Below are positions 52,298-62,806 of a DNA stretch of 64,000 bases, piece after piece. Source of the DNA: Flagellimonas flava (GTDB lineage Bacteria; Bacteroidota; Bacteroidia; Flavobacteriales; Flavobacteriaceae); assembly GCF_900129665.1 (NCBI RefSeq), contig NZ_FQWL01000007.1:1-64000 (forward strand), in the 5' to 3' direction. The notes under the pieces are model-generated. The model made no database searches and was not told the DNA's origin. It saw only the letters and a list, made by a program, of their open reading frames with translations. A program made the position numbers and the translations under genes. Each line of letters starts with the position of its first letter. Positions within the stretch are counted from its first letter, which is position 1.

Positions 52298-54844
52298 ATG
52301 CAGCAGTCAAGACGTCTGGAGGAGTTTAGGAAATCCGTTACCAATAAATTCAATATATATAACAGCCTTTTTTTAAGCCTGCCTTACAGGGACATTGAAA
52401 ATGTGGGAATGCTTATTCCTTTGTTACTGGATCAGTGCGAACAGGGTTTGAAGGCCGGGAGGCAACCCCAAGAAATCCTGGAAACCTTTTTTACCAATTT
52501 TGTGGAGATCAAGGATGAACGTAAACGTTTAGATTTTATGTTCAAGATTATCCAATATGTAGAGCGACAGGTGGTTTTGTACGATAGCGTTGAAGACTCT
52601 GCATTTCCGAAATTGCAGGAATACACCAATTCGCTTTCCGTTAAGGATTACTTTGAATTGGTCAACCAGACAAAGAACTGGGATAAAATTTCCAAAAACC
52701 TGTCCAGTTTTAGTGCCAGATTTGTGTTGACGGCGCATCCAACACAGTTCTATACCCCAGCTGTATTGGATATTATCACGGAGCTAAGGTCACTTATCGA
52801 TAAGGATCGCATAGACAATATTGATCTGACTTTACAGCAACTGGGTCTGACCTCATTGGTAAATTCAAAAAAACCCACTCCATTGGACGAGGCCAAAAAC
52901 ATCATATACATTCTTAGGAATACCTATTATGATGCCATTGGGGAGCTCTTTGAATACATTAAAAGTAACATCAGGGCTGAAGATTTTAGCAATTACGATA
53001 TTATTAAGCTTGGGTTTTGGCCAGGAGGGGACAGGGATGGAAATCCATTTGTGACCGCCGAGGTAACTAGGCAAGTGGCCGATGAGCTTCGACTGACCCT
53101 TATGAAATGCTACTATAACGAGTTGAAGGCCCTTCGAAAAAAATTGACCTTTAAAAGTATACAGCACGATCTTATTACGTTGAGCAATAGATTTTATAAG
53201 GCCATGTTCGATGCCAGTTCGATTATCGGTTATGATGAGATTATGGGGCATTTGGATGGTATTCGGGAAAAACTGGTCAGCAACCACCACGGACTGTACT
53301 TGAAACAATTGGATCAGTTCATCAACAAGGTGCATATTTTTAAGACCCATTTTGCCTCCTTGGATATTCGTCAGGATCATAGCAAACATAAATTGGTGGT
53401 GGAAACCGTGCTCAAAAAAGAAGGTGCCATTAAGGAGAGCTTGGATGAATTAAGTCAGGAAGAACTTGTAAGTTGGTTATTGGAAAAGAACCTTCAACTA
53501 AATCCTTCGGATTACGAGGAAGAAATAGTTAGGGATACACTGACCAACATTAAGCAGTTGGGGCACATTCAGTCCAAGAACGGAGAGGATGGCTGTAACC
53601 GCTACATCATCAGTAACTCCGAGGATATCTATTCCGTGTTTTTTGTATTTGGACTGTTCAGGTGGTGTGGTTGGCAAACAGATGAAATCACCTTTGATAT
53701 TGTGCCGCTATTTGAAACCATGAAGGGTATGGAGGCTTCTGAAGCTGTGATGCAGACTTTTTTCGATACCCCAATTTATAGGTCTCATCTGGAGCGAAGA
53801 AACAACAAACATACCATCATGTTAGGATTTTCTGATGGTACCAAGGATGGAGGATATCTAAAAGCCAATTGGTCCATACTTAGGACCAAGGAAACTTTGA
53901 GCCAAGTATGCAAGAAGAACGGAATAAAAGCTATCTTTTTTGATGGTAGGGGAGGACCACCAGCCCGTGGTGGCGGGAAAACCCACCGTTTTTATGCGGC
54001 GCAGACCAATGATGTGGCCAACCATGAGATACAGATGACCATTCAGGGTCAGACCATTACCAGTACCTATGGCACCAAAGAACAGTTTATCCACAATGCG
54101 GAGCAGTTGTTGACAGCTGGATTAAGCAATGATCTATATGGCAAGGAACATGTAATCTCAACAGAACAACGGGAATTGATCGGTACCCTTTCCGAATTAA
54201 GTTTTAGCAAATATGACGCTCTAAAACAGCACGATAAATTTATCCCCTATCTGGAACATCGGAGTACATTGAAGTTCTATACCAAGGCGAACATTGGTAG
54301 TAGGCCTGGAAAACGGGGCAATAAAAAACAATTGACGCTCTCCGATTTAAGGGCAATTTCATTTGTGGGCTCCTGGAGTCAACTGAAGCAAAACGTCCCG
54401 GGATATTTTGGAATAGGAACTGCCATTCAACAACTAAAATCTGATGGAAAGCTGGATGAGGTTAAAAAACTATATCAGGAAGTTCCGTTTTTTAGGGCTC
54501 TTATGCACAACAGTATGATGTCGCTTGCCAAAACTAATTTCGACCTTACAAGCTATATGCGCGATGATAAGGAGTTTGGTGAGTTTTGGAACGTACTTTT
54601 CAACGAATACCAATTGTCCAAGGAAATGTTACTGGAGATTTCAGGACAGCATATCCTAATGGAAGACGAAGAAGTATCCAGGGAATCTGTAAAAATTAGG
54701 GAGCAAATCGTGCTGCCATTGTTGGTGATACAGCAGAATGCACTGTACCATATCACCAAAGATTCCAAATACAGGGAGCTCTATGAAAAAATCGTTACGC
54801 GATCCCTCTATGGAAATATCAATGCCAGCCGAAATTCGGCCTAA
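52298..54844 (+). CDS. ppc: Phosphoenolpyruvate carboxylase
   Basis: 848 residues. TAHPTQ (about 145-150), GFWPGGDRDGNPFVT (about 242-256), FDGRGGPPARGGGKTH (about 547-562) and RPGKRG are the PEPC landmarks. The loop reads FDGRGG in place of the FHGRGG of many bacterial PEPCs. The C-terminus ends NASRNSA rather than the QNTG of E. coli-type enzymes. It fixes bicarbonate on PEP to give oxaloacetate. Length is within the short Bacteroidota range. ATG at 52298. The UDG-like gene follows 36 bases later. Confidence 0.94.
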   Translation: MQQSRRLEEFRKSVTNKFNIYNSLFLSLPYRDIENVGMLIPLLLDQCEQGLKAGRQPQEILETFFTNFVEIKDERKRLDFMFKIIQYVERQVVLYDSVEDSAFPKLQEYTNSLSVKDYFELVNQTKNWDKISKNLSSFSARFVLTAHPTQFYTPAVLDIITELRSLIDKDRIDNIDLTLQQLGLTSLVNSKKPTPLDEAKNIIYILRNTYYDAIGELFEYIKSNIRAEDFSNYDIIKLGFWPGGDRDGNPFVTAEVTRQVADELRLTLMKCYYNELKALRKKLTFKSIQHDLITLSNRFYKAMFDASSIIGYDEIMGHLDGIREKLVSNHHGLYLKQLDQFINKVHIFKTHFASLDIRQDHSKHKLVVETVLKKEGAIKESLDELSQEELVSWLLEKNLQLNPSDYEEEIVRDTLTNIKQLGHIQSKNGEDGCNRYIISNSEDIYSVFFVFGLFRWCGWQTDEITFDIVPLFETMKGMEASEAVMQTFFDTPIYRSHLERRNNKHTIMLGFSDGTKDGGYLKANWSILRTKETLSQVCKKNGIKAIFFDGRGGPPARGGGKTHRFYAAQTNDVANHEIQMTIQGQTITSTYGTKEQFIHNAEQLLTAGLSNDLYGKEHVISTEQRELIGTLSELSFSKYDALKQHDKFIPYLEHRSTLKFYTKANIGSRPGKRGNKKQLTLSDLRAISFVGSWSQLKQNVPGYFGIGTAIQQLKSDGKLDEVKKLYQEVPFFRALMHNSMMSLAKTNFDLTSYMRDDKEFGEFWNVLFNEYQLSKEMLLEISGQHILMEDEEVSRESVKIREQIVLPLLVIQQNALYHITKDSKYRELYEKIVTRSLYGNINASRNSA

Positions 54845-54880
54845 AACCTTAGTTTTGAAACAGAGTTCTTCCGTGTTAAG

Positions 54881-55603
54881 TTGGAAGAAGTATGTCAAGT
54901 TTTGAGCATAAAACCCTTTCTACATACCCATCCGTATGAGCCTTTTCTTTTTCACGAGGCCACCAAGCTAATTGTGGGGACCTTACCACCTCCAAGATTT
55001 ACAACGGGAGAGCTGAAACCGGATGATGTGGACTTCTGTTATGGGAGTAGAAATGGTATGCTTTGGCCCATTTTGGACCGAATATTTGAGCTGGATCTAA
55101 AGTTTGAAACTACAAACGAAGCGGCGGAGCAGCGAAAACACTTCCTTCTAGCTAACAAAATAGGGGTTTGCGATATCGTGGCCAGTGCTGAACGACAAAA
55201 AATAGATGCTTCCGATTTGGGTATGGAAAATGTAAAGTTGCGAGATATGCTGGGCTATTTAAGGGACTTTCCGAATATAGACACACTATTATTTATGGGT
55301 GGAAACAGTAAGAATGGCCCAGAATATTTCTTCCGAAAGCTATTGAAGGAAGCAAAGCTTGTCTTGGAAGTGGTTTCTAATGAGGTGCCAAGAATTCATA
55401 GATTTAGTTTACCTATTTCTTCGGGAACCACTGAAAAATCAAGATGGGTTAAAACGGTTTCGTTGACAGCACCTTCGGGAGCTGCCAATAGAGCGGTTGG
55501 AAGTTTACAGCGCTACAAGGACATGAAAGACAAGAATCCAAAGTTCAACACTATGGATTTTAGGGTTATCCAATACCGACCTTTTTTCGAGGAATCAGTT
55601 TAA
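54881..55603 (+). CDS. Uracil-DNA-glycosylase-superfamily protein
   Basis: 240 residues from a TTG at 54881; a TTG at 54902 (LSIKPFL) is an equally reasonable start. The protein has the GTLPPPRF and DFCYGSRNGMLWPIL blocks and a C-terminal SLTAPSGAANR that resemble MUG-type G/U glycosylases of the UDG superfamily. The expected motif A water-binding residue was not resolved, so activity is uncertain. Cytoplasmic DNA repair is the likely role. It follows ppc and overlaps the convergent REC gene by 4 bases. Confidence 0.75.
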   Translation: MEEVCQVLSIKPFLHTHPYEPFLFHEATKLIVGTLPPPRFTTGELKPDDVDFCYGSRNGMLWPILDRIFELDLKFETTNEAAEQRKHFLLANKIGVCDIVASAERQKIDASDLGMENVKLRDMLGYLRDFPNIDTLLFMGGNSKNGPEYFFRKLLKEAKLVLEVVSNEVPRIHRFSLPISSGTTEKSRWVKTVSLTAPSGAANRAVGSLQRYKDMKDKNPKFNTMDFRVIQYRPFFEESV

Positions 55604-56022
55604 GCGTTGAACTCGGAGTAGGTTTCTAAAAAGGAAAATGTCTTAGTTTTTGTAAGCTGGGCTTGTTCAATTTGTGAAATCACCTTTTTAATAGCAATAT
55701 CAAACCTCTTTTTGGGCATGGGCTTCATCAGAAAATCGTTTATGCCGTAGTCAAAGGCCCTTGCAGCAAATTTAGACCAAGTTGAATTTAGAATAATAGG
55801 GGGAAGAACTTCAATGCTGTCCAAGAGTTCAAAGGCATCCACATTATCCATCAATACGTCCATAAATACCATATCCGGTTTTTCGTCGTAAATCGCCTTA
55901 ATTCCCTCATAGGGATTTCCATAAGCACCTAAAAGTTTCAGTTGCGGGTGATTTTTGACAAGAATTGACGTGGCCAGACGTTGAATAGAGGAATCGTCAA
56001 TTACTAGAACGGTATACTTCAT
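55600..56022 (-). CDS. Single-domain response regulator (CheY-like)
   Basis: 140 residues, one REC domain: acidic pocket IDDSS (8-12), phosphoacceptor Asp about 55 (VFMDVLMD), Ser/Thr in NSTWSKFA and Lys in LMKPMPKK. No output domain and no adjacent kinase, so the partner is elsewhere. Overlaps by 4 bases the stop of the UDG-like gene. Confidence 0.85.
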   Translation of the reverse strand: MKYTVLVIDDSSIQRLATSILVKNHPQLKLLGAYGNPYEGIKAIYDEKPDMVFMDVLMDNVDAFELLDSIEVLPPIILNSTWSKFAARAFDYGINDFLMKPMPKKRFDIAIKKVISQIEQAQLTKTKTFSFLETYSEFNA

Positions 56023-56181
56023 AGTTAAGTAGGTTTGGGACTCCTAAAATTATAAAGCTTTGACCATTAAATACATAAAGTGGGATGTATTGCCGTTAAA
56101 ATAGATGAAATCCTTTTGCTTCTTATTTCACGGTCTTTGAGGGGTGCATCTGACAATGAAAACTATCGGTTAAGGGAGTTT

Positions 56182-57678
56182 CTAATTGACCGGGCTGGAT
56201 AAAATCGAATACAATGCCTTGATACCATAGGCCAGCTGCCCAATCCTCAAATTTTCGTTGGGACTATGCTGATTATTATCCGGATTGACCATTGGAACAA
56301 TAAAGGCTGGAATCTTTAGTTCGTTGATAAAAGGGGATATGGGAACGGTTCCGCCCATAATCCTAACGCGTACTACATCATCTTGAAATGCTTCGTGGAG
56401 TGTTTCCACCAGAAAGTTTCCATAAGAATTGTCCAAGTCAGTCCTAAAAGCATCAGTGACACTACCTTCATTTACGGTCACGATTTTATCATGGGCCATC
56501 CGTTCGGCTTTTGACGGAACATGGTCAATAACATGATACCCTTGTTTTGAAATATAGTCTTTGACCAATCTTTTAAGACGGTTGCCATCACTTTCAGGTA
56601 CCAATCTCAGGTCTAGTTCGGCGGTGGCCAGCTCTGGGACAATGGTTCTTCGTTTTTCACCTACCCATCCCGATCCAAGACCTCTAATATTTAGGGACGG
56701 ATATTGAAGTGCTTCCTGGTAGAAACCCCCGACCTTTTCGGCAGATTTGAACTGTAGATTTTCCGCGATGGTTGCATCACTATCGGGCACACTCCGTAGG
56801 ACTTCGGATATTTGTTCGTTTAGAACAATACCATCGTAGTAGCCCGGGATGGTTACCCTCCCATCCGAATCCTTCATTCCGGCAAGCAGTTGAGCTAGCT
56901 GAAATCCAGGATTTGGTGCATAGTTTCCGTAATGGCCACTATGTTGGGGCTTTATCGGACCATAGGTAGTCAGTGTTAAGCTGGTAATGCCTCGGCAGCC
57001 ATATACAACCGTTGGACTTCCGGAGGCGTGCATGGGGCCATCCACAATCACCAAAAAATTAGCTTCAAGGAGCTCACGGTATTGTTTTACCGCTTTAGGT
57101 AAGGGTTTACTGCTTTTTTCTTCTTCCCCATCCAAGATGACCTTAAGATTAAAAGGGATTTCCTTCCCTTCTTTTTTCAGCAGGTCAATGGTATTTAGTA
57201 GCATCACAATAGGACCCTTATCATCCGAGGTAGAACGCCCAAACAATCGCCAATTGTAATCTATGTCGTCTTTTAGTTCATCAAAGGAAATAGTCTCAAA
57301 AGTATCACCAACAGGTTTTTTGAGCACCGTGGTATACGGATTGGGCTGATCCCATTTGGAAGGATCTACCGACTGTCCATCAAAATGCATGTAGATCAAT
57401 AGGGACGGTTTGGTATCCTCCATGGGCAGAGCCGCAAAGAATAAAGGAAGATTATCAGTCTCCAAAACAGCCGTATTGAACCCTCGTTCCCCAAACTTGC
57501 GTTTGAGCCAAAGGATGTTGTCATCAATAGCATCCGCATCCAGTGCATCGTTGGGAATGCTAATAAAATCCCTTAACTCCTCTATCGCATGTGCTACGTG
57601 CGATTTAACTGCGGCATCATCTTGGGAGAATGTGAAAAAGGAGACCAGTAAAACGAAAAAACAGATTGTTTTTCTCAT
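56182..57678 (-). CDS. M20-family metallopeptidase (dipeptidase-like), exported
   Basis: 498 residues with signal peptide (cleavage near TFS, about residue 18). The M20 zinc ligands are visible: His in YMHFDGQ, bridging Asp in SDDKGP, Glu-Glu in DGEEEKS, Asp in IVDGPMHASG and the C-terminal His in NNQHSPNE. The large dimerisation insert (about 215-380) places it in the succinyl-diaminopimelate/carnosinase-like group; the substrate is unknown, with dipeptide hydrolysis in the periplasm likely. It lies upstream of trpA's end on the same strand but 31 bases from it, with no functional link seen. Confidence 0.88.
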   Translation of the reverse strand: MRKTICFFVLLVSFFTFSQDDAAVKSHVAHAIEELRDFISIPNDALDADAIDDNILWLKRKFGERGFNTAVLETDNLPLFFAALPMEDTKPSLLIYMHFDGQSVDPSKWDQPNPYTTVLKKPVGDTFETISFDELKDDIDYNWRLFGRSTSDDKGPIVMLLNTIDLLKKEGKEIPFNLKVILDGEEEKSSKPLPKAVKQYRELLEANFLVIVDGPMHASGSPTVVYGCRGITSLTLTTYGPIKPQHSGHYGNYAPNPGFQLAQLLAGMKDSDGRVTIPGYYDGIVLNEQISEVLRSVPDSDATIAENLQFKSAEKVGGFYQEALQYPSLNIRGLGSGWVGEKRRTIVPELATAELDLRLVPESDGNRLKRLVKDYISKQGYHVIDHVPSKAERMAHDKIVTVNEGSVTDAFRTDLDNSYGNFLVETLHEAFQDDVVRVRIMGGTVPISPFINELKIPAFIVPMVNPDNNQHSPNENLRIGQLAYGIKALYSILSSPVN

Positions 57679-57708
57679 AAAGTGCTTAGGTTAATTCCAA
57701 ACTCGAAG

Positions 57709-58476
57709 TTAGCGAATTCCCCTTACAAACCCATCTATTTTTTCCGTTCCATGCTGGGTCAAATGCTTAATGAAGGCCGAGCCAATAATGGCTCCTTTGG
57801 CGTTTTTTGTTGCTTGGTCAAAAGTGGCTTTGTTGCTTATTCCGAATCCGACAATTTGAGGATTTTTCAAATCTAGCTCTGCAATCCGCTCAAAATATGT
57901 TTGTTGTTCATTCCCAAACCCCGTTTTGGCTCCTGTGGTACTTGCCGAACTTACCATATAGATGAACCCCTCAGATACCTTGTCTATCATCCGGATCCGT
58001 TCATCACTGGTTTGAGGGGTGATCAAAAAGACATTGATCAATCCATATTTCTTGAAAGTTTGCTCATATTCGTCTTGGTATACATCTAGGGGTAAATCAG
58101 GAAGGATAATACCGTCAATTCCAATTTCTTGGCATTTTTTGCAAAAAGCCTCAACCCCATATTGAAACACCGGGTTGAAATAGCCCATCATCACCAAGGG
58201 AATGGATACAGTTTCCCGAATGTTTTGAAGTTGTTCAAAAAGCAAATCGGTATTCATACCATTGTTTAAGGCATGGGTCGAGCTGTCTTGGATTGTTGGT
58301 CCATCAGCAAGAGGGTCACTGAACGGAAGGCCAATTTCAATCATATCCACACCGTTCTTTTCCAAATCCTCAATGATCTTCACCGTATCGGTTAGTTTCG
58401 GATACCCTGCCGTAAAGTATATGGATAATAGTTTTTTATCCTCTTTTAATTTTTGGTTGATTCTGTTTTTTATCAT
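57709..58476 (-). CDS. trpA: Tryptophan synthase alpha chain
   Basis: 255 residues from ATG 58476 (MIKNRINQK). It converts indole-3-glycerol phosphate to indole and glyceraldehyde-3-phosphate. IEIGLPFSDPLADGPTIQ carries the catalytic Glu, and GIILPDLPLD the catalytic Asp. Last gene of the trp operon, 43 bases after trpB. An upstream ATG at 58539 would lie inside trpB and is not preferred. Confidence 0.95.
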   Translation of the reverse strand: MIKNRINQKLKEDKKLLSIYFTAGYPKLTDTVKIIEDLEKNGVDMIEIGLPFSDPLADGPTIQDSSTHALNNGMNTDLLFEQLQNIRETVSIPLVMMGYFNPVFQYGVEAFCKKCQEIGIDGIILPDLPLDVYQDEYEQTFKKYGLINVFLITPQTSDERIRMIDKVSEGFIYMVSSASTTGAKTGFGNEQQTYFERIAELDLKNPQIVGFGISNKATFDQATKNAKGAIIGSAFIKHLTQHGTEKIDGFVRGIR

Positions 58477-58519
58477 AACAATGTTTTGTGGATTCCTGAA
58501 TTTCCAGGAAAGACAAAAA

Positions 58520-59707
58520 TTATAATTTAAAATAGTCAATATAGTTTTGTAGGTCTTTGTCCCCTCTTCCGGAAAGGTTCATTACCACCACATCGGTTGG
58601 GTTGAACTTTCGCTGTTCCAAAATGGCAAAAGCGTGGGAGGATTCAATGGCAGGAATAATGCCTTCCATTTGACAGAGGGTAAGACCAGCGGTCATGGCC
58701 TCATCATCTGTGATGGAGATAAACTCTCCACGCCCCGACCTGAACAAGTGGGCATGCAAGGGGCCCACACCAGGGTAATCCAAACCAGCGGATATGGAAT
58801 ACGGTTCGGTTATCTGCCCATCTGGGGTTTGCATCAACAAGGTTTTGCTCCCATGGATAATACCAACTTTCCCAAGAGCTGAGGTGGCGGCACTCTCACC
58901 GGTATCAATTCCTTTTCCGGCTGCTTCCACCGCAATTATCCCTACTTCTGGGTTGTCCAAAAAGTGATAGTATGCGCCGGCAGCATTACTTCCACCGCCA
59001 ACACAGGCAACAACGTAATCAGGGTTTTCCCTTCCTTCCTTCTCCAATAACTGGGTTTTGATTTCCTCGGAAATCACGGATTGAAATCGTGCTACCATAT
59101 CTGGATAGGGATGAGGTCCCACCACAGAACCGATAATGTAGTGGGTATCTACAGGGTTGTTGATCCAATCGCGAATGGCTTCATTCGTGGCATCTTTTAG
59201 GGTCCTACTCCCTGAAAGCGCCGGTCGCACTTCTGCTCCCAACATTTTCATTCGGGCTACGTTCGGAGCTTGGCGTGCTATATCCACCTCACCCATATAT
59301 ACCACGCATTCAATACCCATTAGCGCGCATACGGTGGCTGTGGCCACACCATGTTGGCCCGCACCGGTTTCTGCTATGATTCGATTTTTACCAAGTTTTT
59401 TGGCCATCAGGATTTGCCCTACTGTGTTGTTGACCTTATGGGCACCGGTATGGTTGAGGTCTTCCCGCTTTAGGTAAATCTTGGTTTTGTAGCGTTCGGA
59501 CATTCGCTCTGCGAAGTACAAAGGAGTGGGGCGACCCACATAATCCCGAAGTAATTGCTGGAATTCTTCCTTAAAGGAAGGTTCCTCCATGATACTAAGG
59601 TAGTTTTGTCTCAACTCCTCGGTGTTTGGGTAGAGCATTTCTGGGATGAAAGCCCCTCCAAATTCACCATAATATCCTTTTTCATTAACGTGATAACTCA
59701 TGGTCAA
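58520..59707 (-). CDS. trpB: Tryptophan synthase beta chain
   Basis: 395 residues, PLP enzyme that joins indole and serine; the PLP lysine is in HTGAHKVNN and the phosphate-binding loop is GGGSNA. Start ATG 59707 overlaps the trpF stop as ATGA; Met3 (59701) is the alternative. Sits between trpF and trpA in the operon. Confidence 0.96.
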   Translation of the reverse strand: MTMSYHVNEKGYYGEFGGAFIPEMLYPNTEELRQNYLSIMEEPSFKEEFQQLLRDYVGRPTPLYFAERMSERYKTKIYLKREDLNHTGAHKVNNTVGQILMAKKLGKNRIIAETGAGQHGVATATVCALMGIECVVYMGEVDIARQAPNVARMKMLGAEVRPALSGSRTLKDATNEAIRDWINNPVDTHYIIGSVVGPHPYPDMVARFQSVISEEIKTQLLEKEGRENPDYVVACVGGGSNAAGAYYHFLDNPEVGIIAVEAAGKGIDTGESAATSALGKVGIIHGSKTLLMQTPDGQITEPYSISAGLDYPGVGPLHAHLFRSGRGEFISITDDEAMTAGLTLCQMEGIIPAIESSHAFAILEQRKFNPTDVVVMNLSGRGDKDLQNYIDYFKL

Positions 59708-60330
59708 TGGTTGTTGGTTAATAGTTCTTTAAACTCACTTAATTTTTCAATGTTCTTCAATCCGGGTTCGATTTCAAACTTGCTGTTGACATCGATTACC
59801 TGGCAATATTTGGAGGCAGGGCTGTGTAAGAAGGATTTCAATTCCTCAGTGCTATCTGGTCCTATTCCTCCACTTAAAAAATAGGGTTTGGTAGATGGAT
59901 AGTCTTCCAAAATAGACCAATCAAAGGTATAGCCATTACCACCAGGTAGTTTCCCCTTGGTATCAAAAAGATAATAATCACATACCGTTTCGTAAGGGGT
60001 CAAAAGTTCAAAATTGAACGAATCCTTGATGGTGAAGACCTTGATGATTTCCAGTTCGGGAAACCTGTTCTTAAGACTTTGGCACAGCTCTGGGGATTCC
60101 GCTCCATGAAGCTGGACACTTTGGAGACCGTGTTGCTCTACTTTTTGAGCGATTTCATCTATTGCAGCATCTACGAAGACACCCACTTTTTTGATGGTTG
60201 TTGGCAGGTCTGGTGTTTTTCCATGAAAGAAGCGCGAAGAAGGCTCCCAAAAAATAAAACCCATATAGTCTGGTTGCAATTCCGCTACCTCAGTTGGATT
60301 ATATTTCATGCCGCAAACTTTCAGTTTCAT
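59704..60330 (-). CDS. trpF: Phosphoribosylanthranilate isomerase
   Basis: 208 residues. The (beta/alpha)8 enzyme catalyses the Amadori rearrangement of PRA to CdRP; KVCGMKY holds the catalytic Cys and [14 protein letters not shown] the catalytic Asp. The start overlaps the trpC stop by 4 bases, and trpB overlaps its end, so all three are coupled. Confidence 0.95.
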   Translation of the reverse strand: MKLKVCGMKYNPTEVAELQPDYMGFIFWEPSSRFFHGKTPDLPTTIKKVGVFVDAAIDEIAQKVEQHGLQSVQLHGAESPELCQSLKNRFPELEIIKVFTIKDSFNFELLTPYETVCDYYLFDTKGKLPGGNGYTFDWSILEDYPSTKPYFLSGGIGPDSTEELKSFLHSPASKYCQVIDVNSKFEIEPGLKNIEKLSEFKELLTNNH

Positions 60331-61112
60331 GATGTAAGACCTTTGATGAATTCTGAAGCATGAGCTCCAGGATTGTCAGTTTTCATAAAATTCTCCCCGA
60401 TTAAAAAGCCTTGATATCCATATTGTCTAAGCTCCTGAATGGCTGCAACCGAGCTGATTCCACTTTCGGAAACTTTGACAAAATCATCCGGGATTTGTGT
60501 GAAAAGGGATTTACTGGTCTCCAGACTCACCTCAAAGGTTTTAAGGTTTCTATTGTTCACTCCCAACATATCCAAACTGGGCATGATTGATTTTTGAAGC
60601 TCCTTCTCATTATGCACCTCCAAAAGCACATCCAATCCAAGATTTTTTGCGGTTTCCGATAGCGTTTTGATTTCGTCCCGGGATAAAATAGCGGCAATGA
60701 GCAAAATTACATCTGCGCCATGGGCCTTTGCCTCTAGAATCTGGTAGGCGTCAATGATGAATTCTTTCCGAAGCAAGGGGATATTGGCCACTGTTCGTGC
60801 CAATAGCAAATCATCCAAACTGCCTCCAAAATATTTTCCGTCGGTCAATACGGACATACCACAAACCCCGGCTTCCTCATACCCTTTTGCCACATCCTGC
60901 ACGTTCAGTCCTTGGTTGATTACGGATTTAGACGGTGATCTTCTTTTATGCTCTGCTATGATTCCACTGGAACTTGATCGTAGCGCCTCAGCCAAGGAAG
61001 GGCTTTTTCGACCGAATAGCACCGAAGATTCCAGCTGCTTGACGGGAATCAACGATTTTCTCAGAGCAACCTCCTTGCGCTTGTCTGCTACTATTTTATC
61101 TAGAATGTTCAT
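60327..61112 (-). CDS. trpC: Indole-3-glycerol phosphate synthase
   Basis: 261 residues. IIAEHKRRSPSKS carries the catalytic Lys, LRKEFIID and LLEVHNEKEL carry the other active residues, and GESFM-type phosphate binding is represented by LIGENFMKT. It converts CdRP to indole-3-glycerol phosphate. It is not fused to trpF here. A 46-base gap separates it from trpD. Confidence 0.95.
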   Translation of the reverse strand: MNILDKIVADKRKEVALRKSLIPVKQLESSVLFGRKSPSLAEALRSSSSGIIAEHKRRSPSKSVINQGLNVQDVAKGYEEAGVCGMSVLTDGKYFGGSLDDLLLARTVANIPLLRKEFIIDAYQILEAKAHGADVILLIAAILSRDEIKTLSETAKNLGLDVLLEVHNEKELQKSIMPSLDMLGVNNRNLKTFEVSLETSKSLFTQIPDDFVKVSESGISSVAAIQELRQYGYQGFLIGENFMKTDNPGAHASEFIKGLTS

Positions 61113-61158
61113 TTTTTTTCCAATGTCTGATGTCGGTTATTGAATGCGACCTGCACGT

Positions 61159-62154
61159 TCACTGTTTGCTTAATTCCTGTAATTTTTTTAGGGTTTCCAA
61201 CCCCTTTCCACTTAAAAGGGATTCCTTGGCCTTTTCAAATCCGGCTTTGGGAGTGGTTTGCTCCACTGTTGCAATTGCTACGCCAGCATTGGCACATACC
61301 ACGTTGTTTTGAGCTTCAGTTCCCTTTCCTCCAAGAATGTCCAAAAATATTTGGGCCGAAGTGGCAACGTCGTCCCCGCCGGTAATCTCAGATTGGGTTA
61401 CCTTGCCTACACCAAAATCAGAAGGGTCCAACATACTCTCGGAACCGTTGGATATGGTTTTTGTTGCTCCAGTCAAGGAGATTTCATCATAACCATCCAA
61501 GGCATGTAGCACGGTGAAATTTTTATCCGTGTTCTGGTAGAGGTATCCGTACATTCTTGCCAGCTCCAAATTGAACACTCCGACCATCTGGTTCTTGGGG
61601 AATGCCGGATTTACCATGGGCCCCAACATATTAAAAAAGGTCTTAACTCCCAGTTCCCTTCGAATTGGAGCTACATTTTTCATGGCCGGATGAAACAATG
61701 GGGCATGAAGCACACAAATCCCTGTTTTGTCTATAGACTTTTTTAGAAAATCTGCTTCATTACTGAATTTAATGCCCAAGAACTCCATTACATTACTGCT
61801 TCCACATTTTGAGGAAACCCCATAATTACCATGCTTGGTCACCTTGATTCCTGCTCCGGCGGTGACAAATGATGCTAGGGTGGAAATATTAAAGGTGTCT
61901 TTTCCATCTCCTCCCGTTCCGCAAAGATCTATAGGATTGTATTCAGCCAAATCCACCGCAAGACAAAGTTCCAATAATGCGTCACGAAAGCCTTCCAATT
62001 CTTCAATGGTGATGCTCCGCATCATATATACCGTTAGGAATGCGGCAATCTGCGAGCTGTTATAATCGCCTTTGGCGATGTTCACCAAGATTTGCCTGGC
62101 GTCGGCCTTGGAAAGTATTTCGTGATTAATAAGTTTATTTAACGTCTCTTTCAT
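61159..62154 (-). CDS. trpD: Anthranilate phosphoribosyltransferase
   Basis: 331 residues. The PRPP-binding loop GTGGDGKDTFNIST and the anthranilate site KHGNYGVSSKCGSSNVME are complete. Not fused to trpG. It lies 84 bases from trpG; that gap holds no gene or terminator hairpin. Confidence 0.95.
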   Translation of the reverse strand: MKETLNKLINHEILSKADARQILVNIAKGDYNSSQIAAFLTVYMMRSITIEELEGFRDALLELCLAVDLAEYNPIDLCGTGGDGKDTFNISTLASFVTAGAGIKVTKHGNYGVSSKCGSSNVMEFLGIKFSNEADFLKKSIDKTGICVLHAPLFHPAMKNVAPIRRELGVKTFFNMLGPMVNPAFPKNQMVGVFNLELARMYGYLYQNTDKNFTVLHALDGYDEISLTGATKTISNGSESMLDPSDFGVGKVTQSEITGGDDVATSAQIFLDILGGKGTEAQNNVVCANAGVAIATVEQTTPKAGFEKAKESLLSGKGLETLKKLQELSKQ

Positions 62155-62238
62155 GTTTTCCTTTTTGTAATTCCACTTTCATTGCGAAATCTATTTGTGA
62201 GATGTTTGGAATCCCGCTCTTGAGTGACTTTAATTACA

Positions 62239-62805
62239 TCAATTATTCAACCAATTCTTTAGCATCTTTTTTCCCTCAGGGGTAAGTACGGATTCTGGAT
62301 GAAATTGTACAGCGGTGACATCATAGGCTGTATGCCTTAGCGACATAACCTGCCCGTTCTCATCGACGGAGGTAGCCTCCAAACTTTCCGGTAAATCGGG
62401 GTGTACTACCCAGGAGTGATAACGTCCTACTTGAATTTGCTCTGGCATGTCTTGAAATAAAACTCCAGGTTTGGTCACGGTTATGGTGGTTGCCACCCCG
62501 TGATATACTTGATCCAAGTTAACAAGGCTTCCGCCAAAAACCTCTCCGATGGCTTGTTGACCTAGACAGACCCCAAGTATGCGTTTGTGCGGGGCGTAGG
62601 TCTGGATAATATCCTTGAGCAATCCTGCTTCATCTGGAATACCAGGGCCTGGAGAAAGTACAATTTCCTCGAAGGGTTCTACCTCTTCCAAAGTCAATTG
62701 GTCATTTCGCTTTACGGTGACCTCGCAATCCAAATCCTCTAAATAGTGCACCAAGTTGTAGGTGAAGCTATCGTAATTATCTATCATTAAAATCTTTCTG
62801 GCCAT
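62239..62805 (-). CDS. trpG: Anthranilate synthase component II (glutamine amidotransferase)
   Basis: 188 residues from ATG 62805 (MARKILMIDNYDS), which begins 1 base after the trpE stop; an ATG at 62829 would overlap trpE. Class I amidotransferase with Cys in GVCLGQQAIGE and the His-x-Glu dyad HPESVLTPEG near the C-terminus. It supplies ammonia to TrpE. It may also serve folate synthesis as an amphibolic subunit, since no pabA is seen nearby. Confidence 0.95.
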   Translation of the reverse strand: MARKILMIDNYDSFTYNLVHYLEDLDCEVTVKRNDQLTLEEVEPFEEIVLSPGPGIPDEAGLLKDIIQTYAPHKRILGVCLGQQAIGEVFGGSLVNLDQVYHGVATTITVTKPGVLFQDMPEQIQVGRYHSWVVHPDLPESLEATSVDENGQVMSLRHTAYDVTAVQFHPESVLTPEGKKMLKNWLNN

Positions 62806-62806
62806 C